This document shows positions 48,321-55,980 of a stretch of DNA of 64,000 bases, piece by piece (position 1 is the first letter of the stretch; each line of letters starts with the position of its first letter). This DNA comes from Leptospira vanthielii serovar Holland str. Waz Holland = ATCC 700522 (GTDB lineage Bacteria; Spirochaetota; Leptospiria; Leptospirales; Leptospiraceae): the NCBI RefSeq assembly GCF_000332455.1, contig NZ_AOGY02000077.1, positions 136,497-200,496 on the forward strand, in the 5' to 3' direction. The notes under the pieces were generated by a model. That model worked only from the letters and a program-made list of their open reading frames with translations, made no database searches and had not been told where the DNA came from. Position numbers and translations under genes: made by a program.

Positions 48321-50741
48321 ATGCATTCGATTATCATTTATATTTTTCTTTCTATTAGTTATCTTTTTTTTTCATGGGGTTTGTATTCAAAAACTTGGAC
48401 TGATTTAGAATCAGAAAAGGAAGTAAAGGTTTATGGAAGTGAGCGCAGTGCCAAATTCGAGGCTAGTAATATTTTCTATGACATAGAAAATTGGACAGAC
48501 CATTACTCTGTCCGAGCATTAGGATTATATCGCTATTATGACTATCCAAAGGCAAAAACCAAATCTGTATTTCCTTTCTACTATCATATACAAAGTAAAT
48601 CCGATAATCGTGAATACAAACGAATACTTAACGTAAACCGAACCAAAGAAAATGATTCCTTAGACCAATCCTTTTATCCATTAGTTTTTTGGGGTAAAGA
48701 TACAAATAGTAACTATCTAACCACAATTCCCTTATTCTTTTATAAAACAAATGATACTAATAGTAAGTTAGGATTCCCCGTCATTCCTTTGTTATACTAT
48801 CACAGTCGAAACACTAGTGGGGCAAATAAAAATCATTATACTCGTTTTCTGACTTTGTTACATATGGAAGTAAATGAGAAAAAAGGACTTCACGAATTCT
48901 CATTTTTCCCTTTGGTTTATTATTCAAAGGAAAACTATTTATTTTTTCCTTTGTTTTTGTTTTACCAAAGTTATAGATCCAATGATAACGAATATTGGTT
49001 AGGCCCCATCTATTTTTCAAATGATAAGGCGAAGGAAGAGAGACTGTTTATTGGCTTCCCGTTCTTGGCACATTACAGAGCTCCTGGAAAAGAATTAGAC
49101 CTTGTTTTCCCATTGTATCTTAACTACTCCGACTCGGAAGAAGACTATCATATCAATTTATTGTGGTATACGAAAACAAACTCCGCAAATGTAAATCTGG
49201 CATCTAATGATGGAAAGGTGTATGTTGATTTTGACTTTGGAATTTTATATAATTTGGTTGGATATTCGCAACGAACGAAAGTTTTGAATGGAAATTTAGA
49301 TCCTAAAAACACAAAGTCTTTGGAAATAGGGAATCCCAAGTTGGTAAAAAAAAGAGAGTTCAATCGAGAAAACAGCGATAGTTTTATTGGTTATAATTTA
49401 CTTTTTGGAATTTTTTCTTACGAAAGGGCAGACTCTAAAAGACATATCCGCTTATTACCACTTGCATGGTTTACTTGGGATGAAACTTCAGAAGACAATG
49501 TAGTTTTGTTACCTCCTTTTTTTCCAATTTGGTTTAGTTATCAATCAAATGACTTGGAATACAAAGTTTTGTTCCCGCTATACGGGAAACAGAAAGATAT
49601 TGATTCAGAGTTCCATGCTTATCTTTTGAATGTTTATTTGACCGAGGATCACAAAAAAAACAATCGAAAGGAACGTTCGTATCTTTGGCCTTTGGTGAAC
49701 GTCTATGAATCTGATGTAGATTCTGGTCACCGTTTCCTCCCATTCTATATTCATAGAAATGAAAGTAGAGAAAAATATAAAACTACTAATACGTATACAT
49801 TATTATCTCTTTACCAACAAACAACAGGACCTTCCTCTGCTCATACGGAATTTTTATTTTGGCCGTTGTGGATTTCTTATGAAGATCGAAATCCCTCTCA
49901 CTCGGAAAGAGAACGGACTGTATGGGTGACTCCATTTTTCTATCGTAACATGAAAGAGAGTCGGACAAGAACAAATGTTTTGTGGTTGGTCGATTGGGAG
50001 TGGTATCAGGATGATGTTATAAGAACAAGTTCTAAAACTAAGTCGACTGAGAATAATCATTCGAAAAAATCGTTATCTCATCTATTAGTTTTCCCGTTTT
50101 ATAAGACAGATTCCAGTTTTTCCGTCATCCCATTCTCTTTTAATCATTGGGAGAGAGATAGTTTTACAACCTTTACTTTTTTAAATTATCTAAAATGGGA
50201 AAGAACCGGCCATTATTATAATTTTCTATATTTAATCGAATCTGAAAACACTGAATCTGACTATAGGTTTAGAAGTTTGGGTGATTTACTTTGGAGTTTC
50301 AAAAAAGAACCTTCTCGCGTTAACCGTATGACTTTTCTTTGGTTAGGATATGATCACAGATCTTATAAAACCATATATAATTTTTTTCCAATTGTAAGAA
50401 CTGCTGACGCAGAAAAAGAGAAGTCAAGATTGTATGGGCCATTTCTGTATTACCTTTTTGATTCTGAAGAAGAAAAAACAGAATTAATGCTCGCAGGTCT
50501 CGGCTATTATCATAATAAATCTAAAACCGATAACCAATACTCAACATATATATTGTTAGGTGCATTGTACCAGGAAAAAACAGAAATTGAAAGAGGGTAT
50601 GTTAAGAGGGGAAGTTTATGGGGTTGGCTCTGGGAATACCAAACAGAAGACAATGGATATGAAAAATTCTCTATATTGAAATTATTTTCTTACACCAAGG
50701 AAACCGATGGAACCAAAAAAATTATGGGAATGTCTATATAG
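48321..50741 (+). CDS. Large secreted protein made of repeated aromatic/proline strands
   Basis: This 806-residue protein has an N-terminal signal segment (1-22). The rest is built from many degenerate repeats of roughly 20-40 residues with the core F-x-P-L-[FY]-[FY] followed by polar turns. Examples are SVFPFYYHIQS, TIPLFFYKTND, SFFPLVYYSKE, LVFPLYLNYSD, FLPFYIHRNES and FLFWPLWISYED. This looks like a beta-rich repeat array, perhaps an outer-membrane or surface barrel/propeller. I know of similar large proteins in Leptospira but cannot name the family with certainty. It is followed after 3 bp by the FMN reductase gene. Confidence 0.7.
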   Translation: MHSIIIYIFLSISYLFFSWGLYSKTWTDLESEKEVKVYGSERSAKFEASNIFYDIENWTDHYSVRALGLYRYYDYPKAKTKSVFPFYYHIQSKSDNREYKRILNVNRTKENDSLDQSFYPLVFWGKDTNSNYLTTIPLFFYKTNDTNSKLGFPVIPLLYYHSRNTSGANKNHYTRFLTLLHMEVNEKKGLHEFSFFPLVYYSKENYLFFPLFLFYQSYRSNDNEYWLGPIYFSNDKAKEERLFIGFPFLAHYRAPGKELDLVFPLYLNYSDSEEDYHINLLWYTKTNSANVNLASNDGKVYVDFDFGILYNLVGYSQRTKVLNGNLDPKNTKSLEIGNPKLVKKREFNRENSDSFIGYNLLFGIFSYERADSKRHIRLLPLAWFTWDETSEDNVVLLPPFFPIWFSYQSNDLEYKVLFPLYGKQKDIDSEFHAYLLNVYLTEDHKKNNRKERSYLWPLVNVYESDVDSGHRFLPFYIHRNESREKYKTTNTYTLLSLYQQTTGPSSAHTEFLFWPLWISYEDRNPSHSERERTVWVTPFFYRNMKESRTRTNVLWLVDWEWYQDDVIRTSSKTKSTENNHSKKSLSHLLVFPFYKTDSSFSVIPFSFNHWERDSFTTFTFLNYLKWERTGHYYNFLYLIESENTESDYRFRSLGDLLWSFKKEPSRVNRMTFLWLGYDHRSYKTIYNFFPIVRTADAEKEKSRLYGPFLYYLFDSEEEKTELMLAGLGYYHNKSKTDNQYSTYILLGALYQEKTEIERGYVKRGSLWGWLWEYQTEDNGYEKFSILKLFSYTKETDGTKKIMGMSI

Positions 50742-50744
50742 AAC

Positions 50745-51290
50745 ATGAATAATCCAAAATCAAAAATTCTCGCAATTTCAGGTGGAATTAGCGCCACATC
50801 GTATAACAAAAAAATTCTCCAAACTTTAAAACAAAATTTCTCAGAAAATTGTGAAATGGTAATTTATGACAAGATTGTTGATTTTCCTTTTTTTGCTTCT
50901 GGAACTTCTGATGAGGAGACACCAGCAGTTGTGAAAGATTTCTTAACCGATGTTGATAAGGCAGATGGTATATTAATATGTTCTCCTGAATATGTATTTA
51001 GCATTCCAGGTGTATTAAAAAATGCATTAGAGTGGGCTGTATCTTCTGTTGTATTTACGGACAAACCAGTAGCATTGATAACCGCAGCTTCCGTTGGTGA
51101 AAAAGCACATGAATCATTGCTTTTAGTTTTGAAAACTATAGGCGCTAAGTTATCCGAAGAGACCAATCTTTTGATTTCTGGAGTGAAGGCTAAAGTTGCC
51201 ACTGATGGTCAAATTAGCGACCCAATTACAAAACAATCCATTCATAACTTGATGCATGTTTTTTTAAATTCTCTAAATGATAATAGCTGA
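50745..51290 (+). CDS. NADPH-dependent FMN reductase family protein
   Basis: This 181-residue flavodoxin-fold protein has a phosphate-binding loop at ILAISGGISATSYNKKIL and the family motif CSPEYVFSIPGVLKNALEW. Relatives reduce FMN, quinones, chromate or azo compounds with NAD(P)H. The start is 3 bp past the stop of the repeat protein, which suggests co-transcription, though a functional link is not apparent. Confidence 0.88.
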   Translation: MNNPKSKILAISGGISATSYNKKILQTLKQNFSENCEMVIYDKIVDFPFFASGTSDEETPAVVKDFLTDVDKADGILICSPEYVFSIPGVLKNALEWAVSSVVFTDKPVALITAASVGEKAHESLLLVLKTIGAKLSEETNLLISGVKAKVATDGQISDPITKQSIHNLMHVFLNSLNDNS

Positions 51291-51681
51291 GTAAAGACTT
51301 CTCTTGAATCGTTTCGATCCGTTTAGTTTTCGATAGTAATACTTGTTCTGTTTGGATTGATGGCGTCAGCACCGACAATGTGCCTGAAAATTTTTTTCAT
51401 ATTTTAAAAATATTTTCAATTCCAATAAACCTTATGAAACCACAAAAAATATGGAATTTATAATTCAGAAATACAGCTATTTAGTTATGGTTTAAAATTA
51501 GTAGATATCAATTTTCAACTTTTTGAATATTGGAATGGGTTTACTATATATTTTGCTCAAATTTAATGAAAATAGGGCGAATTTGAAAGATATACTTTAA
51601 AAGTGGGTTGTTTTCAATCTATCTTGAAATTTTCAAGATTAAACAATCAGATTGAAAACAATGATTCATAGTAACTTTGCT
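51291..51681. other. AT-rich intergenic region, 391 bp
   Basis: This lies between the FMN reductase and the convergent cysteine-repeat lipoprotein. No gene is seen. It holds the nested inverted repeat at 51608-51661, described separately. Confidence 0.5.
51608..51661. repeat. Nested inverted repeat
   Basis: A perfect 13-bp outer pair, TTGTTTTCAATCT (51608-51620) and AGATTGAAAACAA (51649-51661), encloses a perfect 9-bp inner palindrome, ATCTTGAAA-T-TTTCAAGAT (51621-51639), and 9 unpaired bases. It lies 20 bp beyond the stop of the minus-strand lipoprotein, so it may terminate that transcript. The double symmetry is unusual for a plain terminator. Confidence 0.6.
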
Positions 51682-52248
51682 TTATATATTAACACAAACG
51701 GATGGTGACGTATTGTTGCAAGAAAATCCGGCTTCTATTTTACATGTATTGTTGCACCCGTCTCCATTAGCCAAATTACCGTCATCGCAAGCCTCGTATG
51801 AAACCTTCACACCGTTACCGCAAATATTGCAATCTGCGGTAACGTCAGTTATGTTAGAGGTCCCAATTGTTCCAGAAGCTTTATTCGTAATTCCACATGT
51901 TACTCCATTGGGATTTGAGAGAACCGAAACAGAGTAACTGCTATTTGATTTGATGTTTGTGCTAAACAAAAAATTTCCTAATGCGTTTCTGGAAAGGTTG
52001 TTTGCTCCATTAAGTTGCAAAACTAATGTTCCTCCATTCAATTGACCCGTTAATGTTCCTCCGACACTCTGATATGTGTCTGGGGTTTGTGCCTGGTTTG
52101 TTTGCGAAACTATTCCAATAAGAGTAAGTAGCGAACTTTGGCTCGCTTCGTCATTTTTTTTATCTGCTATTTCACAGCTTAATAAGGACATAAGTGTTAG
52201 CATTAACATTACTGAAATCATTCTATTTGATATGGATATTGTTTTCAT
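51682..52248 (-). CDS. Lipoprotein with a DUF4215-type cysteine-rich repeat
   Basis: This 188-residue protein has a lipobox (LTLMSLLSC), a Gly/Asn/Ser/Thr-rich middle likely forming beta structure, and a C-terminal cysteine-rich repeat (CGNGVKVSYEACDDGNLANG and following Cys). This motif occurs in DUF4215/Myxococcus cysteine-rich repeats, which often bind calcium or form extracellular modules. ATG 52248 has an AAAGAGAT site; the frame is open to 52266. The protein is predicted to be exposed on the outer surface or in the periplasm. Confidence 0.82.
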   Translation of the reverse strand: MKTISISNRMISVMLMLTLMSLLSCEIADKKNDEASQSSLLTLIGIVSQTNQAQTPDTYQSVGGTLTGQLNGGTLVLQLNGANNLSRNALGNFLFSTNIKSNSSYSVSVLSNPNGVTCGITNKASGTIGTSNITDVTADCNICGNGVKVSYEACDDGNLANGDGCNNTCKIEAGFSCNNTSPSVCVNI

Positions 52249-52687
52249 AGGTATCTCTTTTAACAAGAGTTAAGTAATTGCGATTTTTGGGTAAATAAAA
52301 AATTCATAAAAAGAACATTATGTATTAGTTTTATTAAAAAAAATGAATATTCTAGCTAACATCTTTCGAATAACACAACTTTGATTTCCAATACAAATGG
52401 AACTGGATTATTGCAAATCCGATTTACAGCTGTGGTTGATGCCATATTGCCAGGTGTATGGCTTGGAAGTATTTCTGGTTATGTCATCGGTAGCAACACA
52501 TGTTTTGATTGGGCAGGTAGCATTGGTATCTACAATTGCTATATGTTTTGTACTAAATATCTTGACGATATGCACTAGGGTGGAAATTTTTTCTGCTGTA
52601 CCCAAATAAAATATTCTGCTTTGAATATTGAGGTTCAAAATTTGCATTACATCCAATCATAGGTCAAAAAAGTTGATCTAATTTCGA
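52249..52687. other. Intergenic region with possible gene remnants, 439 bp
   Basis: This lies between the divergent lipoproteins at 51682 and 52688. Short frames on both strands include a minus-strand 82-codon frame (52408-52656) with several Cys and a C-terminus TWQYGINHSC, but it has no signal peptide or ribosome site. It may be a decayed lipoprotein gene. I cannot support a functional gene here. Confidence 0.35.
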
Positions 52688-53734
52688 TTGATGATTATGG
52701 TTGAACTGAAACATGGAACTTCCTTTTTTCTTGTTAAGCAACTATCACTCATTTTTTTGCTCTCTTTTTTGATTTCATGTGCTAATGGGTCTTTGAACAA
52801 TACCTGTGATATTAATTCAAAGTCATATTTTGAAACTTCCTTAATTGTAACAGCAACAGGGCAAAAAAATCATCCCTGTTATTCTGGAATCCAAATAGTT
52901 AACCAGCCAGGTGTTAATCTTAGCCATAACTTTGTGACACTAACGGAAGCAGGTGGTACAGCGACCATTGGTTCTTCATTATCGGTTCAAGTTTTTTTGG
53001 GATCAGAACCCAAGGAAGTTGTAAATGTTCAAGTGATTGTTAGCAATCCATCATTTGCATTTGTTTCCCAAACCAATTTAACCTTTTCAAAATCCAATTG
53101 GAATCAGAATCAAAGTACAATCATCACTGCGGTGAATGATCCTGTGATGAATGGAACTCGTTCCACATTGATTCGATTTATACCCAGCTCAAATGATACA
53201 TCCTTTCGATTGGAAGAAAAGTTGATTCAGGCAGAAATTTTAGATAATGATAAAATTATTTTTACAACTTCAGGCAGTTATACTGGAATTTTGGGTGGGG
53301 TTTTTGGCGCAGATGCCATTTGCCAAGCAGATGTAAAATGTCCTGCAGGTAAAATTTGTAAAGCCATGTTAGCCGATGCTGGTTCTGATGCTCGCCAAGC
53401 ATCCTTTACCTCTGGGGTAGGTGATGGCCAAATCGATTGGGTCCTAAAACCATTTTCCACATACGTCCGTAACGACAACATTTCAATGGTGATTGGCACA
53501 ACAACTGCCTCTTCCCTTTTTACTTTTCCCATTGTGGGGATAAGGCCTACTTCTACCACTGCATGGACAGGACTTAGTGCGGATTGGACAAGTAATGGGA
53601 ATCATTGCGGATCATGGACTGTGGATTCTGGCAATGGGAATGCGGGTGACACATCTGGGACCGGATCCGCAGCTATAGGTTTTAATAACTTTCCTTGTAA
53701 TAGTAACCTACCTTTTTATTGTGTTGAACAATAA
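52688..53734 (+). CDS. DUF1554 lipoprotein
   Basis: This 348-residue protein has a lipobox (LLSFLISC), then a Calx-beta-like region at about 75-185 (VTLTEAGGTATIGSSLSVQV and ILDNDK), and a C-terminal DUF1554 domain from about 190. The C-terminal domain starts FTTSGSYTGILGGVFGADAI and ends LPFYCVEQ, with paired Cys. DUF1554 is a domain known mainly from Leptospira surface or secreted lipoproteins and collagen-like/C-type-lectin-like modules; the exact role is unknown. The start may be 52688 or the ATG 6 bases later. Confidence 0.87.
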   Translation: MMIMVELKHGTSFFLVKQLSLIFLLSFLISCANGSLNNTCDINSKSYFETSLIVTATGQKNHPCYSGIQIVNQPGVNLSHNFVTLTEAGGTATIGSSLSVQVFLGSEPKEVVNVQVIVSNPSFAFVSQTNLTFSKSNWNQNQSTIITAVNDPVMNGTRSTLIRFIPSSNDTSFRLEEKLIQAEILDNDKIIFTTSGSYTGILGGVFGADAICQADVKCPAGKICKAMLADAGSDARQASFTSGVGDGQIDWVLKPFSTYVRNDNISMVIGTTTASSLFTFPIVGIRPTSTTAWTGLSADWTSNGNHCGSWTVDSGNGNAGDTSGTGSAAIGFNNFPCNSNLPFYCVEQ

Positions 53735-53756
53735 GTCAAAAAATTCTATTTTTTCG

Positions 53757-53784
53757 TTGACTATCCATATCTAATAGATATAGC
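53757..53784 (+). promoter_or_regulatory. Probable sigma-70-type promoter of the PadR operon
   Basis: TTGACT (53757-53762) and TATAGC (53779-53784) with a 16-bp spacer. The -10 box overlaps the first palindromic operator, so a bound repressor would block RNA polymerase. Confidence 0.5.
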
Positions 53785-53807
53785 TGGGAAATATATCTAT
53801 TAGATAT
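53767..53807 (+). promoter_or_regulatory. Two tandem palindromic operators, probably for the PadR regulator
   Basis: ATATCTA-A-TAGATAT (53767-53781) and ATATCTA-T-TAGATAT (53793-53807) are two near-identical perfect 15-bp palindromes with centres 26 bp apart, about 2.5 helical turns. The first overlaps the -10 box and the second abuts the Shine-Dalgarno before ATG 53816. The operon ends with a PadR-type regulator gene, so autoregulation is likely (inference). Confidence 0.75.
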
Positions 53808-53815
53808 GAGGAACT

Positions 53816-54412
53816 ATGGAATCAAAACAAAGGAATATTCTTGTTGTCCTTGGCCATCCGAATCCCCATTCGCTTTGCGGTCATTTAGCAGAGAGTTATG
53901 TAAATTCGGCCAAAAAGTCCGGTCATACCGTTAGTTTTCTAAAACTTTCAGAGTTAAATTTTGATTATAATTTGTATTCGGGTCATAAAAAAGATAATTC
54001 CCAGATTCTTGAATCGGATTTAGTTCGAAGCCAAAACTTAATAACAGAAGCAGATCATTTAGTTTTTGTATTCCCCAGTTGGTGGGCAAGTATGCCCGCA
54101 GTTTTAAAAGCTTGGATTGATCGTGTATTTTTACCGGGTTTTTCTTTTAAATACAGAAAAAACTCTCCACTTCCTGAAAAACTTTTGTTAGGTAAAACAG
54201 CTCGCATCATTGTCACAATGGACGCTCCCAGTTGGTATTATAAATGGTTTAACAAATCTCCCGGTGTACAATTGTTAAAGTTTGGTACATTGGAATTTTG
54301 TGGAGTATCCCCAGTGAAAGTAACTATTTTCGGGCAGGTGAGAACTCGAAAACAAACTGATTTTTTAAAATGGACAAAGGTTGTAGAGTCATTGGCGATT
54401 CAAGGTAAATGA
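53816..54412 (+). CDS. NAD(P)H:quinone reductase-like flavoprotein
   Basis: This 198-residue flavodoxin-fold protein has VLGHPNPHSLCGHLAESY at the flavin phosphate loop and FPSWWASMPAVLKAWIDRVF, typical of the NQO/MdaB/KefF group. It reduces quinones or other electrophiles by two-electron transfer. It is the first gene of a three-gene operon, with a TGA-T-ATG junction to the hydrolase and two palindromes in front. A role in quinone or electrophile resistance is inferred from the family and the regulator. Confidence 0.87.
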   Translation: MESKQRNILVVLGHPNPHSLCGHLAESYVNSAKKSGHTVSFLKLSELNFDYNLYSGHKKDNSQILESDLVRSQNLITEADHLVFVFPSWWASMPAVLKAWIDRVFLPGFSFKYRKNSPLPEKLLLGKTARIIVTMDAPSWYYKWFNKSPGVQLLKFGTLEFCGVSPVKVTIFGQVRTRKQTDFLKWTKVVESLAIQGK

Positions 54413-54413
54413 T

Positions 54414-55327
54414 ATGAGTTTTTCCAATCTAGAGTTAAAGGAATTTGAATCCCAAGGTAAGTATTTTAATTTTCAAGGCCATTCCATTTTTTATCGAACG
54501 ATCGGTGAAGGCGAAGTTCTATTTCTTTTGCATGGATACCCCTTCAATAGTTTCGATTGGAGTTTAGTCATTCCCAAAATATCAGAGAATAGAAAGATCA
54601 TTCTTTTGGATTTTTTAGGAATGGGTTTTTCTGATAAACCTAAAAATCATAAATATTCATTTGAAGAATATGCAGAATTAGTGAACGCAGTCGCCAAACA
54701 TCTGAATATAAAAGAAGCAGATATTTTGGCCCATGATTTAGCCGTGAGTGTTGTTCAAGAAATGTTGGCATCACCGGATAAAAATTCTTTTAAAATTCAA
54801 TCAGTTGCTTTTATGAATGGAGGTTTGTTTACTGATGTTTACAAACCGAGAATGATCCAAAGGTTGTTATCGCAGACTCCTGATGTAATAGGAAAATTTT
54901 TAAGTAAAAAAATGAGTCGTAAGTCTGTGGAAGTCTCTTTGTTTAAAGTGTTTGGACCAAACACCCAACCAGCTTCAAGCTGGCTTGAAATCTTTTGGGA
55001 AGTTTTGAATCATAAGGAAGGTAAATCCATCGCTTATTTGATTGGTCGATTGGTATTTGATAAAGTTCACTATCAAAAACGTTGGATAGGTGCCATGTCG
55101 AATACAGAGATTCCATTTTGTTACATCTGCGGACCTGCGGACCTGCGGATCCAAACTCAGGTAGACATATGGCAAATCGTTTTTTAAATAGTTTTCCATT
55201 AAAACCAGTTTATTTTTTGTCAGAGTTAATTGGACATTGGCCACAAATTGAGTCGCCAGAAGAAGTTTGCGCTGCATATTATCAATTTAAAAAAGATCTA
55301 GAACATTCCAATGAAACGAGAAAGTAA
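54414..55327 (+). pseudogene. MEST-like alpha/beta hydrolase with an 8-bp duplication frameshift
   Basis: The first frame (54414-55187) starts with the hydrolase oxyanion region LLHGYPFNSFDW, the LDFLGMGFSDKP loop and the nucleophile elbow ILAHDLAVSVVQEM (Asp as nucleophile, as in MEST and epoxide-hydrolase relatives). It then goes out of frame. The second frame ending at 55327 supplies the missing end, GPADPNSGRHMANRF and IGHWPQIESP, with the expected catalytic His. At the break, TGCGGACC is repeated in tandem (55128-55135, 55136-55143), followed by TGCGGA. Removing one 8-bp copy restores a continuous protein of about 300 residues. As written, the product lacks the catalytic His. It is a natural disruption, a slippage-prone switch or an error. 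Confidence 0.85.
55128..55149 (+). repeat. Short tandem repeat causing the hydrolase frameshift
   Basis: Two full copies of TGCGGACC and a third partial TGCGGA lie head to tail. The 8-bp unit is not a multiple of three, so each gain or loss changes the frame. Confidence 0.9.
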
Positions 55328-55853
55328 AACACAATATGCGTTATTAGGGATTCTTTCCCAATGCGAAATGAACGGATATGAAATCAGAAAATACATAGAA
55401 TCTACCATTAGTTTTTTCTGGAGCGAAAGTTTCGGCCAGATTTATCCAACACTATCCAAGTTGGAAGAAGAAGGATTGATCCGAGAATGGGAGAAAACGG
55501 ACGTTAGTGGAAAAAAGAAAAAAGTATATAAAATCACTCGCCCTGGGTTAGAAACATTTCGACGTTGGATGGATGAATCGCCAATCCAATCCAATAAGAG
55601 AAACGAATTGTTATTTAAGGTATTCTTCGGAAGGCATATGAATCCCAAACTATTAACCCAACAGTTGGAAGAAGAAATTCGTAAACAAAAGGAAGATTTA
55701 AAATCATTAAAGAGTTTTCAAAAAGAACTGGATGCTGATTGGGACAAACACCCAGATTTAGAATATTGGTCATTGACACTAGAATATGCAGAAAAACAAA
55801 CAAAACTGAATCTGGATTGGATTGAAAAAGTTAAAAGTAAAATCAAAACCTGA
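55311..55853 (+). CDS. PadR family transcriptional regulator
   Basis: This 180-residue protein has an N-terminal winged helix (TQYALLGILSQCEMNGYEIR, QIYPTLSKLEEEGLI) and a long helical C-terminal dimerisation part of the Vir_act_alpha_C type. PadR proteins are usually repressors released by small aromatic or electrophilic ligands. It overlaps the true end of the hydrolase gene (stop 55327), so the operon order is reductase, hydrolase, regulator. The paired palindromes at 53767-53807 are the likely target. Confidence 0.92.
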   Translation: MKRESKTQYALLGILSQCEMNGYEIRKYIESTISFFWSESFGQIYPTLSKLEEEGLIREWEKTDVSGKKKKVYKITRPGLETFRRWMDESPIQSNKRNELLFKVFFGRHMNPKLLTQQLEEEIRKQKEDLKSLKSFQKELDADWDKHPDLEYWSLTLEYAEKQTKLNLDWIEKVKSKIKT

Positions 55854-55980
55854 GTCTCTGTTTCAATTTGTAAAATTGAGAATTCCTCCACAAAGATAAA
55901 TCAACAGAAATCTCTTAAATAAAATACATTGTTTTGATTTAATTCATTGATTTGAGAGCCAATCCATATAAAAACAAAGT

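Noticed and set aside
52381..52656. Overlapping short frames on both strands between two lipoproteins
   Set aside because: Cys-rich but without a signal peptide or start site; at most a decayed remnant.
55863..55879. 7-bp hairpin TCAATTT/AAATTGA after the PadR gene
   Set aside because: Short AT-only stem with no T-run; too weak to call a terminator.
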